Below, one piece after another: positions 8,943-18,811 of a DNA stretch of 64,000 bases. The stretch is from Rathayibacter agropyri (GTDB lineage Bacteria > Actinomycetota > Actinomycetes > Actinomycetales > Microbacteriaceae): the NCBI RefSeq assembly GCF_013249015.1, contig NZ_JABRPL010000006.1, positions 62,001 through 126,000 on the forward strand. Direction: 5' to 3'. The position numbers were made by a program, and so were the translations under genes. Position 1 is the stretch's first letter. Each line of letters opens with the position of its first letter. A model generated the notes under the pieces. It ran no database searches, was not told where the DNA came from, and saw only the letters and a program-made list of their open reading frames with translations.

Positions 8943-10259
8943 ATGACATTGCTCGACGCCCTGCTCTCTCTTCAACTTCTCTCGGGGAAGGTGCCCAAAC
9001 TGGCGTTCGGCGCAGCCGGCCTGGCACTCATCGTCATCCTCGCCCGCCGCTACGACTCCAAGCGGCTGCGCGGTTTCGCCATCGGACTATTCAGCGGTGC
9101 CGCCGCAGGAGTTCTGCTGCTTGTGGTTGTCGAGGGCCTGCTCCACTCCTTCGGGACGCCCTTGAGCGCGGGAACACACCTGTGGGTCGTTATCTTCACC
9201 GCCGGCACCGGTCTCGCGATCGCGAGCATGCTGCGCACCGCACTCTGGCGGCGCCTCGTCGCGATCGTCGCTGTCTTCTCCTTCCTGATCGCGGCGGGAA
9301 TCGGAATCAATCTCGACTACGGACTCACCTCGACCCCAGCCGAGATCCTCGGAACATCCACGGTCGGCCCGATCGCACTGCCTCCGCTGCGCCAGCCGGG
9401 TGCGCCGGAGCAGGGGCAGGCGCCGAAGGACCGCCCCTCGCACGGTGCGATTGGCACCGCCACCATTCCTGCCGAGGTCTCGGGGTTCCCCGCACGCAGC
9501 GCCGGGATCTACCTCCCTCCCGCGGCGTTGCAGGCCGACCCGCCCGACCTGCCGGTCGTCGTCATGATGATGGGGCAGCCAGGGTCAACGGATCCCAAGA
9601 GAGTCGGGAAGGCCATGGACACCATCGCAAGCGCACACGACGGGTGGTCTCCGATCGTCGTGATCGCCGATCAGATCGGGCGTCCGGTGGATGATCCGCT
9701 GTGCTCGGATGTGACGTCGTTCGGCGCAGCACAGACCTACATCTCGGTGGATGTCGTCAACTGGATCCGCCGCTCGCTCAACGTCCTCCCGGACCCGAGC
9801 GCGTGGACCGTGGCGGGCTACTCCAATGGAGGCACCTGCGCTGCCCTGCTCGGCGCTAAGTTCCCGGACGTGTTCAAGAACGCCATCAGCATCGCCGGCG
9901 AGGCCTTCCCCGGCCAGGATCAGGAGCACGAGACGCTCGAGAATGCACTGAATGGCGACACGGCTCTCTACGATTCCTTGAAGCCCGCAAGTGTACTCGG
10001 CGGCTCCGGCGCCGACTATTCCCAGAGCTGGCAATATTTCACCGTCGGACAGACGGATGGCAATTTCGCGCAGTGGACCCGCGAGCTTGCCGACTCCGCC
10101 GAAGCGGCAGGCGTCACGACCGAATTTGAACTGCTTCAGAATGAGGGGCACGGTGGCCCCGCCCTCGATGAGGCACTGTCGAACGCATTCACCGCGCTGA
10201 TCCAGCGCCTCGATCGGACCGGTCTCCCCGTACCCGTCGCGGACGCCGCCTCCCACTGA
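8943..10259 (+). CDS. Membrane-anchored alpha/beta hydrolase (esterase D/mycolyltransferase-like)
   Basis: A 438-residue protein. Four hydrophobic helices in the first about 125 residues are followed by an extracytoplasmic alpha/beta-hydrolase domain. The nucleophile elbow is GYSNGG, a late His lies in NEGHGGPAL, and Cys residues near PLCSD and GGTCAA may pair outside the cell. The family includes esterase D and the antigen-85-like acyltransferases; the substrate here is unknown. The ATG at 8943 opens the first TM segment. About 255 bp upstream, divergent from FKBP, holds no gene I can support. Confidence 0.82.
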   Translation: MTLLDALLSLQLLSGKVPKLAFGAAGLALIVILARRYDSKRLRGFAIGLFSGAAAGVLLLVVVEGLLHSFGTPLSAGTHLWVVIFTAGTGLAIASMLRTALWRRLVAIVAVFSFLIAAGIGINLDYGLTSTPAEILGTSTVGPIALPPLRQPGAPEQGQAPKDRPSHGAIGTATIPAEVSGFPARSAGIYLPPAALQADPPDLPVVVMMMGQPGSTDPKRVGKAMDTIASAHDGWSPIVVIADQIGRPVDDPLCSDVTSFGAAQTYISVDVVNWIRRSLNVLPDPSAWTVAGYSNGGTCAALLGAKFPDVFKNAISIAGEAFPGQDQEHETLENALNGDTALYDSLKPASVLGGSGADYSQSWQYFTVGQTDGNFAQWTRELADSAEAAGVTTEFELLQNEGHGGPALDEALSNAFTALIQRLDRTGLPVPVADAASH

Positions 10260-10274
10260 GTCGGCTGCGGGCGC

Positions 10275-12518
10275 TCACTCCACCAGGGTGAGGCGCTGCG
10301 TCGGCCGGGTCATCGCCACGTAGAGAGAAGCGGCGCCGCGCTCGCCGGTCTGCGCGATCAGGCGGGGTCGGGCGATGACGACGGAGTCGAACTCAAGTCC
10401 CTTGGCGTCATTGGTCGAGAGGACCGCGATCGGGCGGTCGAGCCCCGTCGCTCCGCGGCCGACCTCCCGGCCGTACTCAGCCGCGAGGCGCGAGGCGATC
10501 GCGGCGAGTTCGTCGTCGGGCGCGATGACGGCGAGGGTTCCCTCCGCCTCGATCGCGCGGTCCTCTGCCACCGCCGCGAGCACGCGCTCGGCGAGTGGAC
10601 GCTCGCCGCGGTCGCGGATGGTCCGGACCGGCCACTCCGTCGAGCGGACCGCCTGACCGGGCGTGATCTCGAGCCCGTTCTCGCGCGCCGCCCGCTCAGC
10701 GAATGCCACGATCTGGGCGGGCGTGCGGTAGTTGACCGTCAGCTCCTCGAGGCGCCACGGCGCTGCCTCCACCCCGCGGCCCTGACGGCCGAAGGTGTCG
10801 CGCAGGGCGGCGTCCCAACTGGTGGCTGAGGAGGCGCCGGACGCCTGGGCGACGTCGCCGACAATCGTGAACGAGCGCATCGGGCATCGGCGCAGCAGTA
10901 CCCGCCACTGCATCGGCGAGAGCTCCTGAGCCTCATCGACCACGACGTGTCCGTACGTCCAGGAGCGGTCGGCGGCCGCGCGCTCGGCGGCGGTGCCGAC
11001 GAAGGTTCGCTCGGCGAAGCCCGATGCGAGGTCCTTCGCGTTCACGAGGCCCTCGACGCCCATATTGCGGATGGCCGCCTCCGCGTTCTCGATGTCGCGG
11101 CGACGCTGCTCCTTCTCGGCCTTTTTCGACGCGTCGGCGTGGTCGTCGTAGGCACCGAGCAGCTCGGCGGCCTCGTCCAGCAGCGGCACGTCCGAGACCG
11201 TGAAGGAGCTGTCGCGATCTCGGCGGAGGAGCGCCCGCTGAGCGGGCGTCCAGCGCGGCGTGAGAGATGCAAACCAGTTCGGCCGCGCATAAAGGTCCTG
11301 GAGCAGCTTCTCGGGCGTGAGCGGCAACCATGCCGTGTTGAGGGCGACGCGCACGTCGTACGCGGTCCGCACGTCCTCACGCAGCACCGCCTCGTCGGCC
11401 TCATCGACTGTGTTGCCGTGGCTGCGCAATTGATCGGCGAGCTGGCGGGTGAGTTGCGTGACCATCGCCTTGACGAACGTGACGCGTGCCTCGTTGTGCG
11501 GCTTGCGGGAGTCGCGGGCGCGGGTGATCGCGCGCTCCACGTCCTGCGGCTCCAGCCGGAGCTTCTCGCCGTTCACGTCGAGCACCTGCGTCTCGGCGGG
11601 GACGACCTGGCGCGAGCGGACCGCGCGCTTGAGCAACTCCGCCATCCGCGCTGAGCCCTTGACCCGCGCGACCGCCGGGACGTCCTCGTCGATGAGATCG
11701 AGGCCGGGGTAGAGCTGACCGAGGGTGGCGAGCACGACGCCCGTCTCGCCGAGCGAGGGCAAGACCGCCTCGATGTAGCGCAGGAAGGAGCGCGAAGGGC
11801 CGACGACAAGCACGCCGGAGGAGGCGATGCGGTCGCGGTAGGAGTAGAGGAGGTAGGCGGCGCGGTGCAGTGCCACGGCCGTCTTGCCTGTGCCAGGGCC
11901 GCCCTGCACAACCAGCACGCCGCGCAGCTCCGAGCGGATGATGCGGTCCTGCTCGCTCTGGATGGTCGCCACGATGTCGTGCATCCGCCCGGTGCGCTGG
12001 GCCCCGAGCGCGGCCATCAGTGCGCCCTCGCCCTGGAGCACAGTGCCCTCGCGCAGCAACTCCTCGTCGAAGACCTCGTCCTCGAAGCGGAGGACGTCGC
12101 GACCCCGCGTGGTCAGATGCCGGCGCGCGCGGGTGCCCATCGGCCGGGCGGCGGTCGCCTGGTAGAAGGCGGCGGCCTGCGGGGCGCGCCAGTCGAGCAG
12201 CAGGGTGTCCTGCTCCTCGTCGCGCAAGCCGATGCGGCCGATGTAGCGGTGCTCGGAGTCGCCCTCGGCGAGGGTCAGGCGGCCGAACGCAAGCCGGTCG
12301 TCGGCGCCGGTGAGCGAGCGGATGCGGTCCTCGTAGAGCCGCGCGTAAGCGTCGCGCTCGGAGCGGCTCTGGTGGTTGCCGCCGACGCTCTCGATCCGGA
12401 CCGTGTCCAGCGCCTTGCGGGCCTGGGCGATCAGCTCGTCCAGGCGGGCGTAGAGCGCCGCCACGTACTCGCGCTCCCGCGAGAGTTCGGTGTGCTGGAC
12501 TCTCGTACCGTCCGTCAT
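10275..12518 (-). CDS. HelD-like UvrD/Rep superfamily ATPase
   Basis: A 747-residue SF1 helicase-type protein. Walker A is GGPGTGKTA; the DEAQELSPMQW and GDVAQASG segments are motifs II and III; NYRTPAQI is motif IV; and the C-terminal SLYVAMTRPTQRL is motif VI. An N-terminal coiled region (REYVAALYARLDELIAQARK) is typical of HelD, which enters RNA polymerase channels and frees stalled enzyme. Actinobacterial HelD proteins have this length. The start at 12518 has a GGAAGG ribosome-binding site. It may affect rifampicin tolerance, as in mycobacterial HelR, but this is inference. Confidence 0.88.
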   Translation of the reverse strand: MTDGTRVQHTELSREREYVAALYARLDELIAQARKALDTVRIESVGGNHQSRSERDAYARLYEDRIRSLTGADDRLAFGRLTLAEGDSEHRYIGRIGLRDEEQDTLLLDWRAPQAAAFYQATAARPMGTRARRHLTTRGRDVLRFEDEVFDEELLREGTVLQGEGALMAALGAQRTGRMHDIVATIQSEQDRIIRSELRGVLVVQGGPGTGKTAVALHRAAYLLYSYRDRIASSGVLVVGPSRSFLRYIEAVLPSLGETGVVLATLGQLYPGLDLIDEDVPAVARVKGSARMAELLKRAVRSRQVVPAETQVLDVNGEKLRLEPQDVERAITRARDSRKPHNEARVTFVKAMVTQLTRQLADQLRSHGNTVDEADEAVLREDVRTAYDVRVALNTAWLPLTPEKLLQDLYARPNWFASLTPRWTPAQRALLRRDRDSSFTVSDVPLLDEAAELLGAYDDHADASKKAEKEQRRRDIENAEAAIRNMGVEGLVNAKDLASGFAERTFVGTAAERAAADRSWTYGHVVVDEAQELSPMQWRVLLRRCPMRSFTIVGDVAQASGASSATSWDAALRDTFGRQGRGVEAAPWRLEELTVNYRTPAQIVAFAERAARENGLEITPGQAVRSTEWPVRTIRDRGERPLAERVLAAVAEDRAIEAEGTLAVIAPDDELAAIASRLAAEYGREVGRGATGLDRPIAVLSTNDAKGLEFDSVVIARPRLIAQTGERGAASLYVAMTRPTQRLTLVE

Positions 12519-12784
12519 CGTGCGCCTTCCATGCATCCGCCTCCGCGGACCGTGTGGCGCGGGATGCGCTGCGGGGGTCGCGGGAAAACAGGCGGTCCAG
12601 TCTACCGAGCGTTCCGATCGGAGCCGCAGGGGACCGGCGATCACCGGGCCCCTTGCGCTCGAGGCCGCGCAGGAGCATCCTCGATGTCACAAAGAGTTCG
12701 ACACCCCGTCCGAGTAGCCGGCCGCGCCGCTGCCGCAGGGTGTCGGGCTCTTTCTCCGTGCCGGGCCCGAACGCCGTCCACCTC

Positions 12785-12830
12785 GCAGGGAAGATCGCAG
12801 GAAAGATCGCAGGGAAGAGCAGGGAAGAGA
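12785..12830. repeat. 12-bp tandem repeat in the gap upstream of helD
   Basis: Roughly 3.5 units of GCAGGGAAGATC (units near 12785, 12797 and 12809, then a degenerate partial) lie in the 339-bp gap between the divergent HelD and DUF1684 genes. The purine-rich units resemble repeated ribosome-binding sites but are not followed by a start at the right distance. I see no other feature in this gap; promoters for both genes must lie here. Confidence 0.65.
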
Positions 12831-12857
12831 ACCGGTCGCGCCCGCGTTGCACGCCGC

Positions 12858-13637
12858 ATGGCCACACCGAGCAGCAGCGTCACCGCCCCCTCCCGAGCGT
12901 CGATCGACCTGACCGAATCGGCGCGTGCCGGATGGGAGGGCTGGCTCGCCCGCCGCGCTGAGCGCGTCACCGGCCCCCGCGGCGACCTCGCCCTCGTCGA
13001 AACGCGCTGGCTCGAAGCCGGCCAGAGCGTGAGCGACGAGCAGGCGCTTGCGGACTACGGCCCAACCGCCTCGCTCACCCGCCTGCGGCGCGAGAACCTC
13101 GACACGGGCGAGCCCGAGTACGGCTATCGCGTCTGGGACGCAGCCTCCGCGGGGATCCGCTCGTTCGACGCCATCGAAACGTTCGCCTTCGACGCCGCCT
13201 GGGTGCTCGAGGCCTGGTTCGAGCCGGTGGGCGGGGACCGCACGATTCCGTTCGAGCACCTGCGCGACAACGGAGCTACCCGGGACCTCGTCGTGCCCGG
13301 CGACATCACCTTCTCCCTCATCGACGACGGTCGAGCCCGCGAGTACACAGTGGCGGCCTTCGACGACGGCGGCACTCTGCTCGTCCCCTTCGGCGACCCG
13401 ACGAACCGCAGCGACGATCCGGAACTGCGCAGTTATCCCGTCGGCCGCTTCCTCGTGGTCCAGCGGATCGGCGCCGCGGCCGATGCGGGCACGCCCGGCC
13501 CGGTGTTGCTCGACTTCAACCGGGCCTACATCCCGCCGTGCGGCTTCTCGCCGCACTACAACTGCCCGCTGCCTCCGGCGCAGAACCGCCTCGACGTACC
13601 GGTGACGGCGGGCGAGCGGCGCGTGCGCAGCGCCTGA
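12858..13637 (+). CDS. DUF1684 family protein
   Basis: A 259-residue protein of the DUF1684 type, recognised by the C-terminal block PGPVLLDFNRAYIPPCGFSPHYNCPLPPAQNRL with its two Cys (described by position rather than as a required motif). Mid-protein strands include VPGDITFSLIDDGRA and LLVPFGDPTNRSD. The fold is beta-rich and the function unknown. No signal peptide. The start at 12858 (MATPSSSVTAPS) lies just before the first conserved helix. Confidence 0.8.
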   Translation: MATPSSSVTAPSRASIDLTESARAGWEGWLARRAERVTGPRGDLALVETRWLEAGQSVSDEQALADYGPTASLTRLRRENLDTGEPEYGYRVWDAASAGIRSFDAIETFAFDAAWVLEAWFEPVGGDRTIPFEHLRDNGATRDLVVPGDITFSLIDDGRAREYTVAAFDDGGTLLVPFGDPTNRSDDPELRSYPVGRFLVVQRIGAAADAGTPGPVLLDFNRAYIPPCGFSPHYNCPLPPAQNRLDVPVTAGERRVRSA

Positions 13638-13674
13638 GTCGTCGGCGTGCGGGTCGTCGGCGTGCGAGTCGTCA

Positions 13675-14796
13675 TCAGCGGATGAGCGCAGCGCGGCGGG
13701 CGACCAGCTCATCCAGCAGAATGCGCTCTTCGACGGCGGCCGATGGCCCACCCCGGCCGAGCAGTTGGTGCTGACGCAGGTGCGCGAGTCGCGTCGCGGT
13801 ACCGAGGAACGCCCGCATCGCCCGCGGTCGATCACCCCCGGCCAGGGTGGCCCAGCGCACAGCGGTGCGCCGCCCCTCCACGGTGCCGATCATGCGCACC
13901 TCCATCAGCGAGAACCATCCCGCCGCTGCATAGTCCCCGAGCCGCTCGAGTGTCACCCTGCGCTCCTGGCGGCGCAGCAGCACCACCGCGACCACGGCGA
14001 CGGCGAACAGCGGCACCTGCACGACTCCGTAGAAACCGAACCAGTCGGACACCAGGAACGACGAGCCGTTCCACAGGGCGTGCAGGAACGCGGCCAGCGC
14101 CAGACCGAGCAGAACGATCGGGATGCGTACCACTCTCGGACGGTGCGATGCGATGCCGAGCGCCGCGCCCGTGCAGGAGGTGAACAGCACATGCGCAAAC
14201 GGCGAGAGGACCCCGCGGAGGAAGAACGTGACGGCGAGCGATTCGACGCCGCCCTCCACAAGCGCGGTGCCGAAGTAGAGGACGTTCTCGACGAAGGCGA
14301 ACCCGGAGGCGACGACGGCCGCGTAGACGATGCCGTTGACCGGCCCGTCGACGGTGCGACGCCAGATCAGCAGTACCAGCAGGACGCCGATCCCCTTCGC
14401 CACCTCCTCGACCACGGGCGCCTGAATCACTGCGCCGACGAAGTCGGATCCGCTCGGCCGCCGACCCGACGTGTAGACCGCGATCTGCACCCCGAGATCG
14501 ACCAGGAGCGCGATCGCCACCGACCCCGCCGCTCCCCACAGAAACGCGAACCACAGACCGAGCGCAGGCTCCGGCTCCCAGCGGTCGACCCAGCGAACAC
14601 CGAGCAGCACCACGGTGAGCGGCCCCAGGGCAACGACTGCGCAGACGGCAGCGGCGCTGACACCAAGCCCGCGCACGACGTAAGCCAACACGAGCAGAAG
14701 GAGGATCCCCAGCAGCGCAACGCCAATCGAGCCGAGCACGGTGGGGACGACGGACGGGCGAGCAGGCGTCGGGGCGGGCGGCGGGTAGACGCTCAT
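13675..14796 (-). CDS. PrsW family intramembrane metalloprotease
   Basis: A 373-residue polytopic membrane protein with seven or eight hydrophobic segments. PrsW motifs are present: VVEEVAKG (EExxK), FAFVENVLYF and FLHALWNGSS. PrsW of Bacillus cleaves the anti-sigma factor RsiW; actinobacterial homologues have varied, mostly unknown substrates. A cytoplasmic C-terminal tail of about 80 residues carries no known motif. No anti-sigma gene is adjacent. Confidence 0.9.
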   Translation of the reverse strand: MSVYPPPAPTPARPSVVPTVLGSIGVALLGILLLLVLAYVVRGLGVSAAAVCAVVALGPLTVVLLGVRWVDRWEPEPALGLWFAFLWGAAGSVAIALLVDLGVQIAVYTSGRRPSGSDFVGAVIQAPVVEEVAKGIGVLLVLLIWRRTVDGPVNGIVYAAVVASGFAFVENVLYFGTALVEGGVESLAVTFFLRGVLSPFAHVLFTSCTGAALGIASHRPRVVRIPIVLLGLALAAFLHALWNGSSFLVSDWFGFYGVVQVPLFAVAVVAVVLLRRQERRVTLERLGDYAAAGWFSLMEVRMIGTVEGRRTAVRWATLAGGDRPRAMRAFLGTATRLAHLRQHQLLGRGGPSAAVEERILLDELVARRAALIR

Positions 14797-14971
14797 GGCG
14801 CTGAGAGTAGGGCAGGCGCGCGCCCGCTGACCGCGGCCGACGCAGGACGGAGCCGCAGAACCAAGGCCGAGAACGCGGCTCCAGCCGATCCGGGCCGGGA
14901 CCGTCGGCTCAACCGTCGTTGTCCAGGCGACCAGACGGTCCGTGCGGCCGCGATGCTGCGCACCGAGGCCC

Positions 14972-16489
14972 TCATGACTCCGGAGCGGGGGCGATGATCG
15001 GGAGTACTGAGGTCATGGCCTCGATGCCCGAGAGACGGGCGGGCGAGATCAGCCGTAGCACGTCCTCGCGCGACATCAGGCCGGCCTCGACCACCAGATC
15101 GGCGACGTTGCGACCGGTGGCGAGCGCCGCTTTCGCGAGGGCGGCGGAGGCGGTATAGCCGATGCTCGGCGTCAGCGCCGTGACGACTCCGACGGAAGAG
15201 GCGACCATCGCCTCGAGCCGGTCGACGTTGGCGGTGATGCCGTCGATGCAGTTCTCGCGGAGGGTCTTGCAGGCCTGCGTCATCCAGGTAATGCTCTGCA
15301 GCAGTGAGTGCGCGATCACGGGCTCGAAAGCGTTGAGCTGGAGCTGCCCCGCCTCGGCCGCCATCGTCACCGTGACATCAGCGCCGGCCACCGAGTAGGC
15401 GACCTGGTTGACCACCTCGGGGATGACCGGATTCACCTTGCCGGGCATGATGCTCGAGCCGGCCTGACGCGGCGGCAGGTTGATCTCGCCGAAGCCGGCC
15501 TGCGGGCCCGAGGAGAGCAGCCGCAGGTCGTTGCAGATCTTGGACAGCTTGATCGCCGAGCGCTTGAGCGCGCTGGAGAACGACATGAAGACGCCCGCGT
15601 CACTGGTCGCCTCGACCAGGTCCTGCGCCATTTCGAGCTGGAGGTCGGTGATCTCGTTGAGATGGCGGACGGCGGCGGCGCCGTAGCGCGGATCGGCAGT
15701 GATGCCGGTGCCGATCGCCGTGGCTCCGATATTGACCTCGGCGAGCAGCCAGATGGTCTCGGACAGCCGGGCGTGGTCCTCGCCGAGCGTGGTGGCGAAG
15801 CCGTGGAACTCCTGGCCGAGAGTCATCGGCACCGCATCCTGGAGTTGCGTGCGGCCGACCTTGAGCACACTGCCGAACTCGACGGCCTTGCGCGAGAACG
15901 ACTCGCGGAGCAGCGCCAGTTCGTCAAGGAGGCGGCGCAGCGACCAGGTCATCGCGATCTTGATCGCGGTCGGGTAGACATCGTTCGTCGACTGGCTGCG
16001 GTTGACGTCATCGAGCGGGTGCACGTGCGCGTACTCACCCTTGCCGTACCCGCCGATCTCGAGGGCGACGTTGGCCACGACCTCGTTGGCGTTCATGTTG
16101 GTGGAGGTGCCGGCTCCGCCCTGGATCACGCCGACAACGAACTGGTCATGGAACTCACCGTCGATAATCCGGCGGCAGGCGGTCTCGATGAGCTCGCCCT
16201 TGGCCGGTGCGAGGCTACCCAGCTCAGTGTTCGCGCGCGCGGCGGCGAGTTTCACGGTCGCGAGCGAACGGACGAGATCGGGGTAGATGGAGATCGGGCG
16301 CTTCGAGATCGGGAAGTTGTCGAGTGCGCGCGCGGTGTGAATGCCCCAGTAGGCATCGAACGGGATGTCCTTGGCGCCGAGGGAGTCGGTCTCGGTGCGA
16401 AAGGCGGGGGTTTCGGGGGTGTTCAGGGCTCGGCCTTCCGGGTCGGGATCGGGGAGAGTGCGCGGTGCGAGGGTCACGTCCAGCTCCAT
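14972..16489 (-). CDS. aspA: Aspartate ammonia-lyase
   Basis: A 505-residue member of the aspartase/fumarase family. It contains GGAGTSTNMNANEV, DDVNRSQSTNDVYPTAIK and the signature loop GSSIMPGKVNPVIPE, whose Ser is the catalytic base. The MNANEV and IMPGKVNP context favours aspartase over fumarase or argininosuccinate lyase. It converts L-aspartate to fumarate and ammonia. The ATG at 16489 has no strong ribosome-binding site and adds about 30 residues to the usual start, so the true start may be further in. Confidence 0.93.
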   Translation of the reverse strand: MELDVTLAPRTLPDPDPEGRALNTPETPAFRTETDSLGAKDIPFDAYWGIHTARALDNFPISKRPISIYPDLVRSLATVKLAAARANTELGSLAPAKGELIETACRRIIDGEFHDQFVVGVIQGGAGTSTNMNANEVVANVALEIGGYGKGEYAHVHPLDDVNRSQSTNDVYPTAIKIAMTWSLRRLLDELALLRESFSRKAVEFGSVLKVGRTQLQDAVPMTLGQEFHGFATTLGEDHARLSETIWLLAEVNIGATAIGTGITADPRYGAAAVRHLNEITDLQLEMAQDLVEATSDAGVFMSFSSALKRSAIKLSKICNDLRLLSSGPQAGFGEINLPPRQAGSSIMPGKVNPVIPEVVNQVAYSVAGADVTVTMAAEAGQLQLNAFEPVIAHSLLQSITWMTQACKTLRENCIDGITANVDRLEAMVASSVGVVTALTPSIGYTASAALAKAALATGRNVADLVVEAGLMSREDVLRLISPARLSGIEAMTSVLPIIAPAPES

Positions 16490-16673
16490 TGCTGTCGTCG
16501 TGCGGCCCCGAGGGGCAGGGGGTCCGCGAACTGCCCGGCCAGCCTAACGCCGAGCTCGTGAACGAACTGGGCGCAGGCGCCGGATCACAGGTGGCCGCAG
16601 AAACACGACGACCCGCGCCTCCCTCCGCTGGTGCGGGAGGGGAGGTGCGGGTCCTCGAGAATCTGCGGCGCAA

Positions 16674-17105
16674 CTACCTCAACATCGACAGGAACGGCGC
16701 AAGCAGGAGCAGAGCAACGAAGGCAACGGCGAACAGCAGGACGATCCCGAGCATGACCCCGTTGAGGACGATGCCCCAGATCGCGAGGGTGCGCCCCGTG
16801 GGCTCGCGACGCAGTCCGAGGATGCCGAAGACGAGGCCCGCAGCAGGCGCCACCACGGTGAGGCCGAAGAAAATGGACGTGACGCCGAGGATGAGGCTGG
16901 TCAGCGAGAAGGGCGTCGAGGGGGCGGGAGCGAGGGCCGCCGGCGGGACGGGCGGGGCTCCGTAGTCGGGGCGCGGGGGAAGGTACGCGGTGGCGGGCTC
17001 TGCGTGGGGTCGGGCATCGGTCAGCACGGCCGTCGTGCCCACGTCCTCGGTGGGGTGCTCGTCGGCAGCGGTCGAGAGGCGGGCGGTGCGGTCGTCGGTG
17101 GACAC
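16674..17105 (-). CDS. DUF4190 domain membrane protein
   Basis: A 143-residue protein. A polar, Pro/Ala-rich N-terminal half is followed by two TM helices of the DUF4190 type: SLTSLILGVTSIFFGLTVVAPAAGLVFGILGLRRE and AIWGIVLNGVMLGIVLLFAVAF (given in pieces). The GTG start at 17105 is preceded by AAGGAG at good spacing. Function unknown; DUF4190 proteins are common small membrane proteins in actinobacteria. Confidence 0.8.
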   Translation of the reverse strand: MSTDDRTARLSTAADEHPTEDVGTTAVLTDARPHAEPATAYLPPRPDYGAPPVPPAALAPAPSTPFSLTSLILGVTSIFFGLTVVAPAAGLVFGILGLRREPTGRTLAIWGIVLNGVMLGIVLLFAVAFVALLLLAPFLSMLR

Positions 17106-17318
17106 GGGTGTGCTCCTTCGGGAGGGATGCCGGTGACCCGGCGGGATGAGGTGCTGCCGGGTCCGATCCGGCGATCGGGTGGGATCCGGCGATGCCTCCA
17201 CGCTACGGACGGCCCGGCCCCCGGCCCATCGGGTGAACCCCCGGAACCGGGGGCGATCCCCCTCACGGAAGCGGGGGCGGATGCGAGACTGGAGGGCGAC
17301 CCGAGGAGGCGGCGGCCG

Positions 17319-17750
17319 ATGGATGACGATGAGCTGCGGCACCGCACCCGCGACCGACTGGGCGCCCGGGCCATCTGGTTCGCCGGGCTCTCGGCGCTGG
17401 CGGGCTTCGTCGTGCTCTCCCCCGTGATCTCGCTCACCGCGACCGTCATGGTCTGGGGCGCGCGACGCCGCACCGGCACCCTGAGCGACCGGAACGGCAT
17501 CGTCGCCGTGAACTGGCAGCTCACCTACCTCGCGCTCCAGCTGATGCTGGTGCCGCTGCACCTGGCGCTCGTGTCAGTGCGCGACTCCCTCGACGCCGAC
17601 TGGCCGCTCGCGACGATCAGCGCGATCCTCCTGCTCTCGGTCCTGAATGTGGTGCTGTGCGTGGTGCTCGGGATCCGGTCCGGCCGAGGCCGCCCCGTCC
17701 GCCTCTGGATCGCCGTCCCCTTCGCCCGCTCCGCCCGGCCGCCGCGCTGA
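17319..17750 (+). CDS. DUF4870-like small membrane protein
   Basis: A 143-residue protein with three hydrophobic helices and a basic loop (WGARRRTGTLSDRNG), resembling the DUF4870 (Tic20-like) group. The ATG at 17319 lies downstream of a GAGGAGG ribosome-binding site. It is divergent from the DUF4190 gene and followed by a palindromic repeat. Role unknown. Confidence 0.75.
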   Translation: MDDDELRHRTRDRLGARAIWFAGLSALAGFVVLSPVISLTATVMVWGARRRTGTLSDRNGIVAVNWQLTYLALQLMLVPLHLALVSVRDSLDADWPLATISAILLLSVLNVVLCVVLGIRSGRGRPVRLWIAVPFARSARPPR

Positions 17751-17784
17751 CGCCTCCGCGGCGCGCCCCGCCCTCCCGCTCCTT

Positions 17785-17847
17785 CCCGCGAGATGCCTTG
17801 GGTACACCTCCGTCGGCGTGTCGCGTACCGAAGAGGCCTCTCGCGGG
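17785..17847. repeat. Intergenic palindrome family, copy 2
   Basis: Outer arms CCCGCGAGATGCC and GGCCTCTCGCGGG enclose a more diverged centre containing GTCGCGTACC. It lies between the DUF4870-like stop and the GTG start of the alpha/beta-hydrolase, so it may be a terminator or lie in the hydrolase leader. Confidence 0.75.
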
Positions 17848-17871
17848 TGGGGGCGAGGGCAGGGTGGGAGG

Positions 17872-18645
17872 GTGATCGCGTTTCCGCCGCCCGTGTACGT
17901 CGTGGCCGACGACGGGATACGACTCGCTACGTACTCCGTGGGAGATGAGGACGCACCCACCGTGCTCGCGGTGCACGGGTTCGCGTCGAACGCCGTGCTC
18001 AACTGGGAGACGGCGGGATGGCTCCGCACGCTCCATAAGACCGGCTACCGGGTCGTCGCCCTCGACCAACGTGGTCACGGGGCGAGCGAGAAGCCGCGAT
18101 ACTCCGGCTCCTACAGCGTTGCGGTGATGGTGGCCGACCTCGTGCGGGTGCTCGATTCCTACGATCTGATGGCGCCGCACCTGCTCGGCTACTCCCTCGG
18201 CGCGCGGATGGGCTGGGTGCTGGGGCTCCAGCATCCGGAGCGGCTTGCGTCGCTGAGCCTCGGCGGTTTGACGGTCGGTGAGCCGCTACGGCACTTCGAC
18301 GCGGAGGCTGCCCGGGCGCGGCTGGCCGACGGCGGCGAGATCGACGACAGTTTCACCCGCGCCTTCATGGGGATGGCGGAGGGAGTGCGCGGAAACGACC
18401 TGGCGGCGCTGGTCGCGGTGGCCGACGGCATACGCGGCGGCGAGCATCCTGAACACGGGCGGTACCCAGACCTGCCGATGCTTCTGGTGACGGGTGGGGC
18501 AGATCCCATCGCTCCCGGAGGCGAGCGGTTGGCCGCCGAGGCGGGTGCCCGGTTCGTGAGCGTTTCCGGCCGGGATCACACGAGCACCGTGCCGGCGCGC
18601 GCGTTCAAGGAGGCGGTGCTGGGCTTCCTCGCGGCGCAGGGGTGA
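17872..18645 (+). CDS. Alpha/beta hydrolase
   Basis: A 257-residue single-domain hydrolase: oxyanion region AVHGFASNA, LDQRGHGAS after strand 4, nucleophile elbow GYSLGA, the acid loop TGGADPIAPG and catalytic His in SGRDHTSTVP. No signal peptide, so it is cytoplasmic. The GTG at 17872 follows a GGGAGG ribosome-binding site closely. The substrate is not predictable. Confidence 0.88.
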   Translation: MIAFPPPVYVVADDGIRLATYSVGDEDAPTVLAVHGFASNAVLNWETAGWLRTLHKTGYRVVALDQRGHGASEKPRYSGSYSVAVMVADLVRVLDSYDLMAPHLLGYSLGARMGWVLGLQHPERLASLSLGGLTVGEPLRHFDAEAARARLADGGEIDDSFTRAFMGMAEGVRGNDLAALVAVADGIRGGEHPEHGRYPDLPMLLVTGGADPIAPGGERLAAEAGARFVSVSGRDHTSTVPARAFKEAVLGFLAAQG

Positions 18646-18811
18646 GGCGCTGACGCGGGGTGCGATGTGCAGGGGATGGTGCGATGGGCAGGGGATGGCG
18701 GCGAGAGATCGATCTCTTTAGGATTCAGCACCGCGAGGACGTTCGATCTCCTGCAGATCGCACGGACTCCTGCAAATCGGACGGACGCTTCAGGCCGCGT
18801 AGCATCGCCCC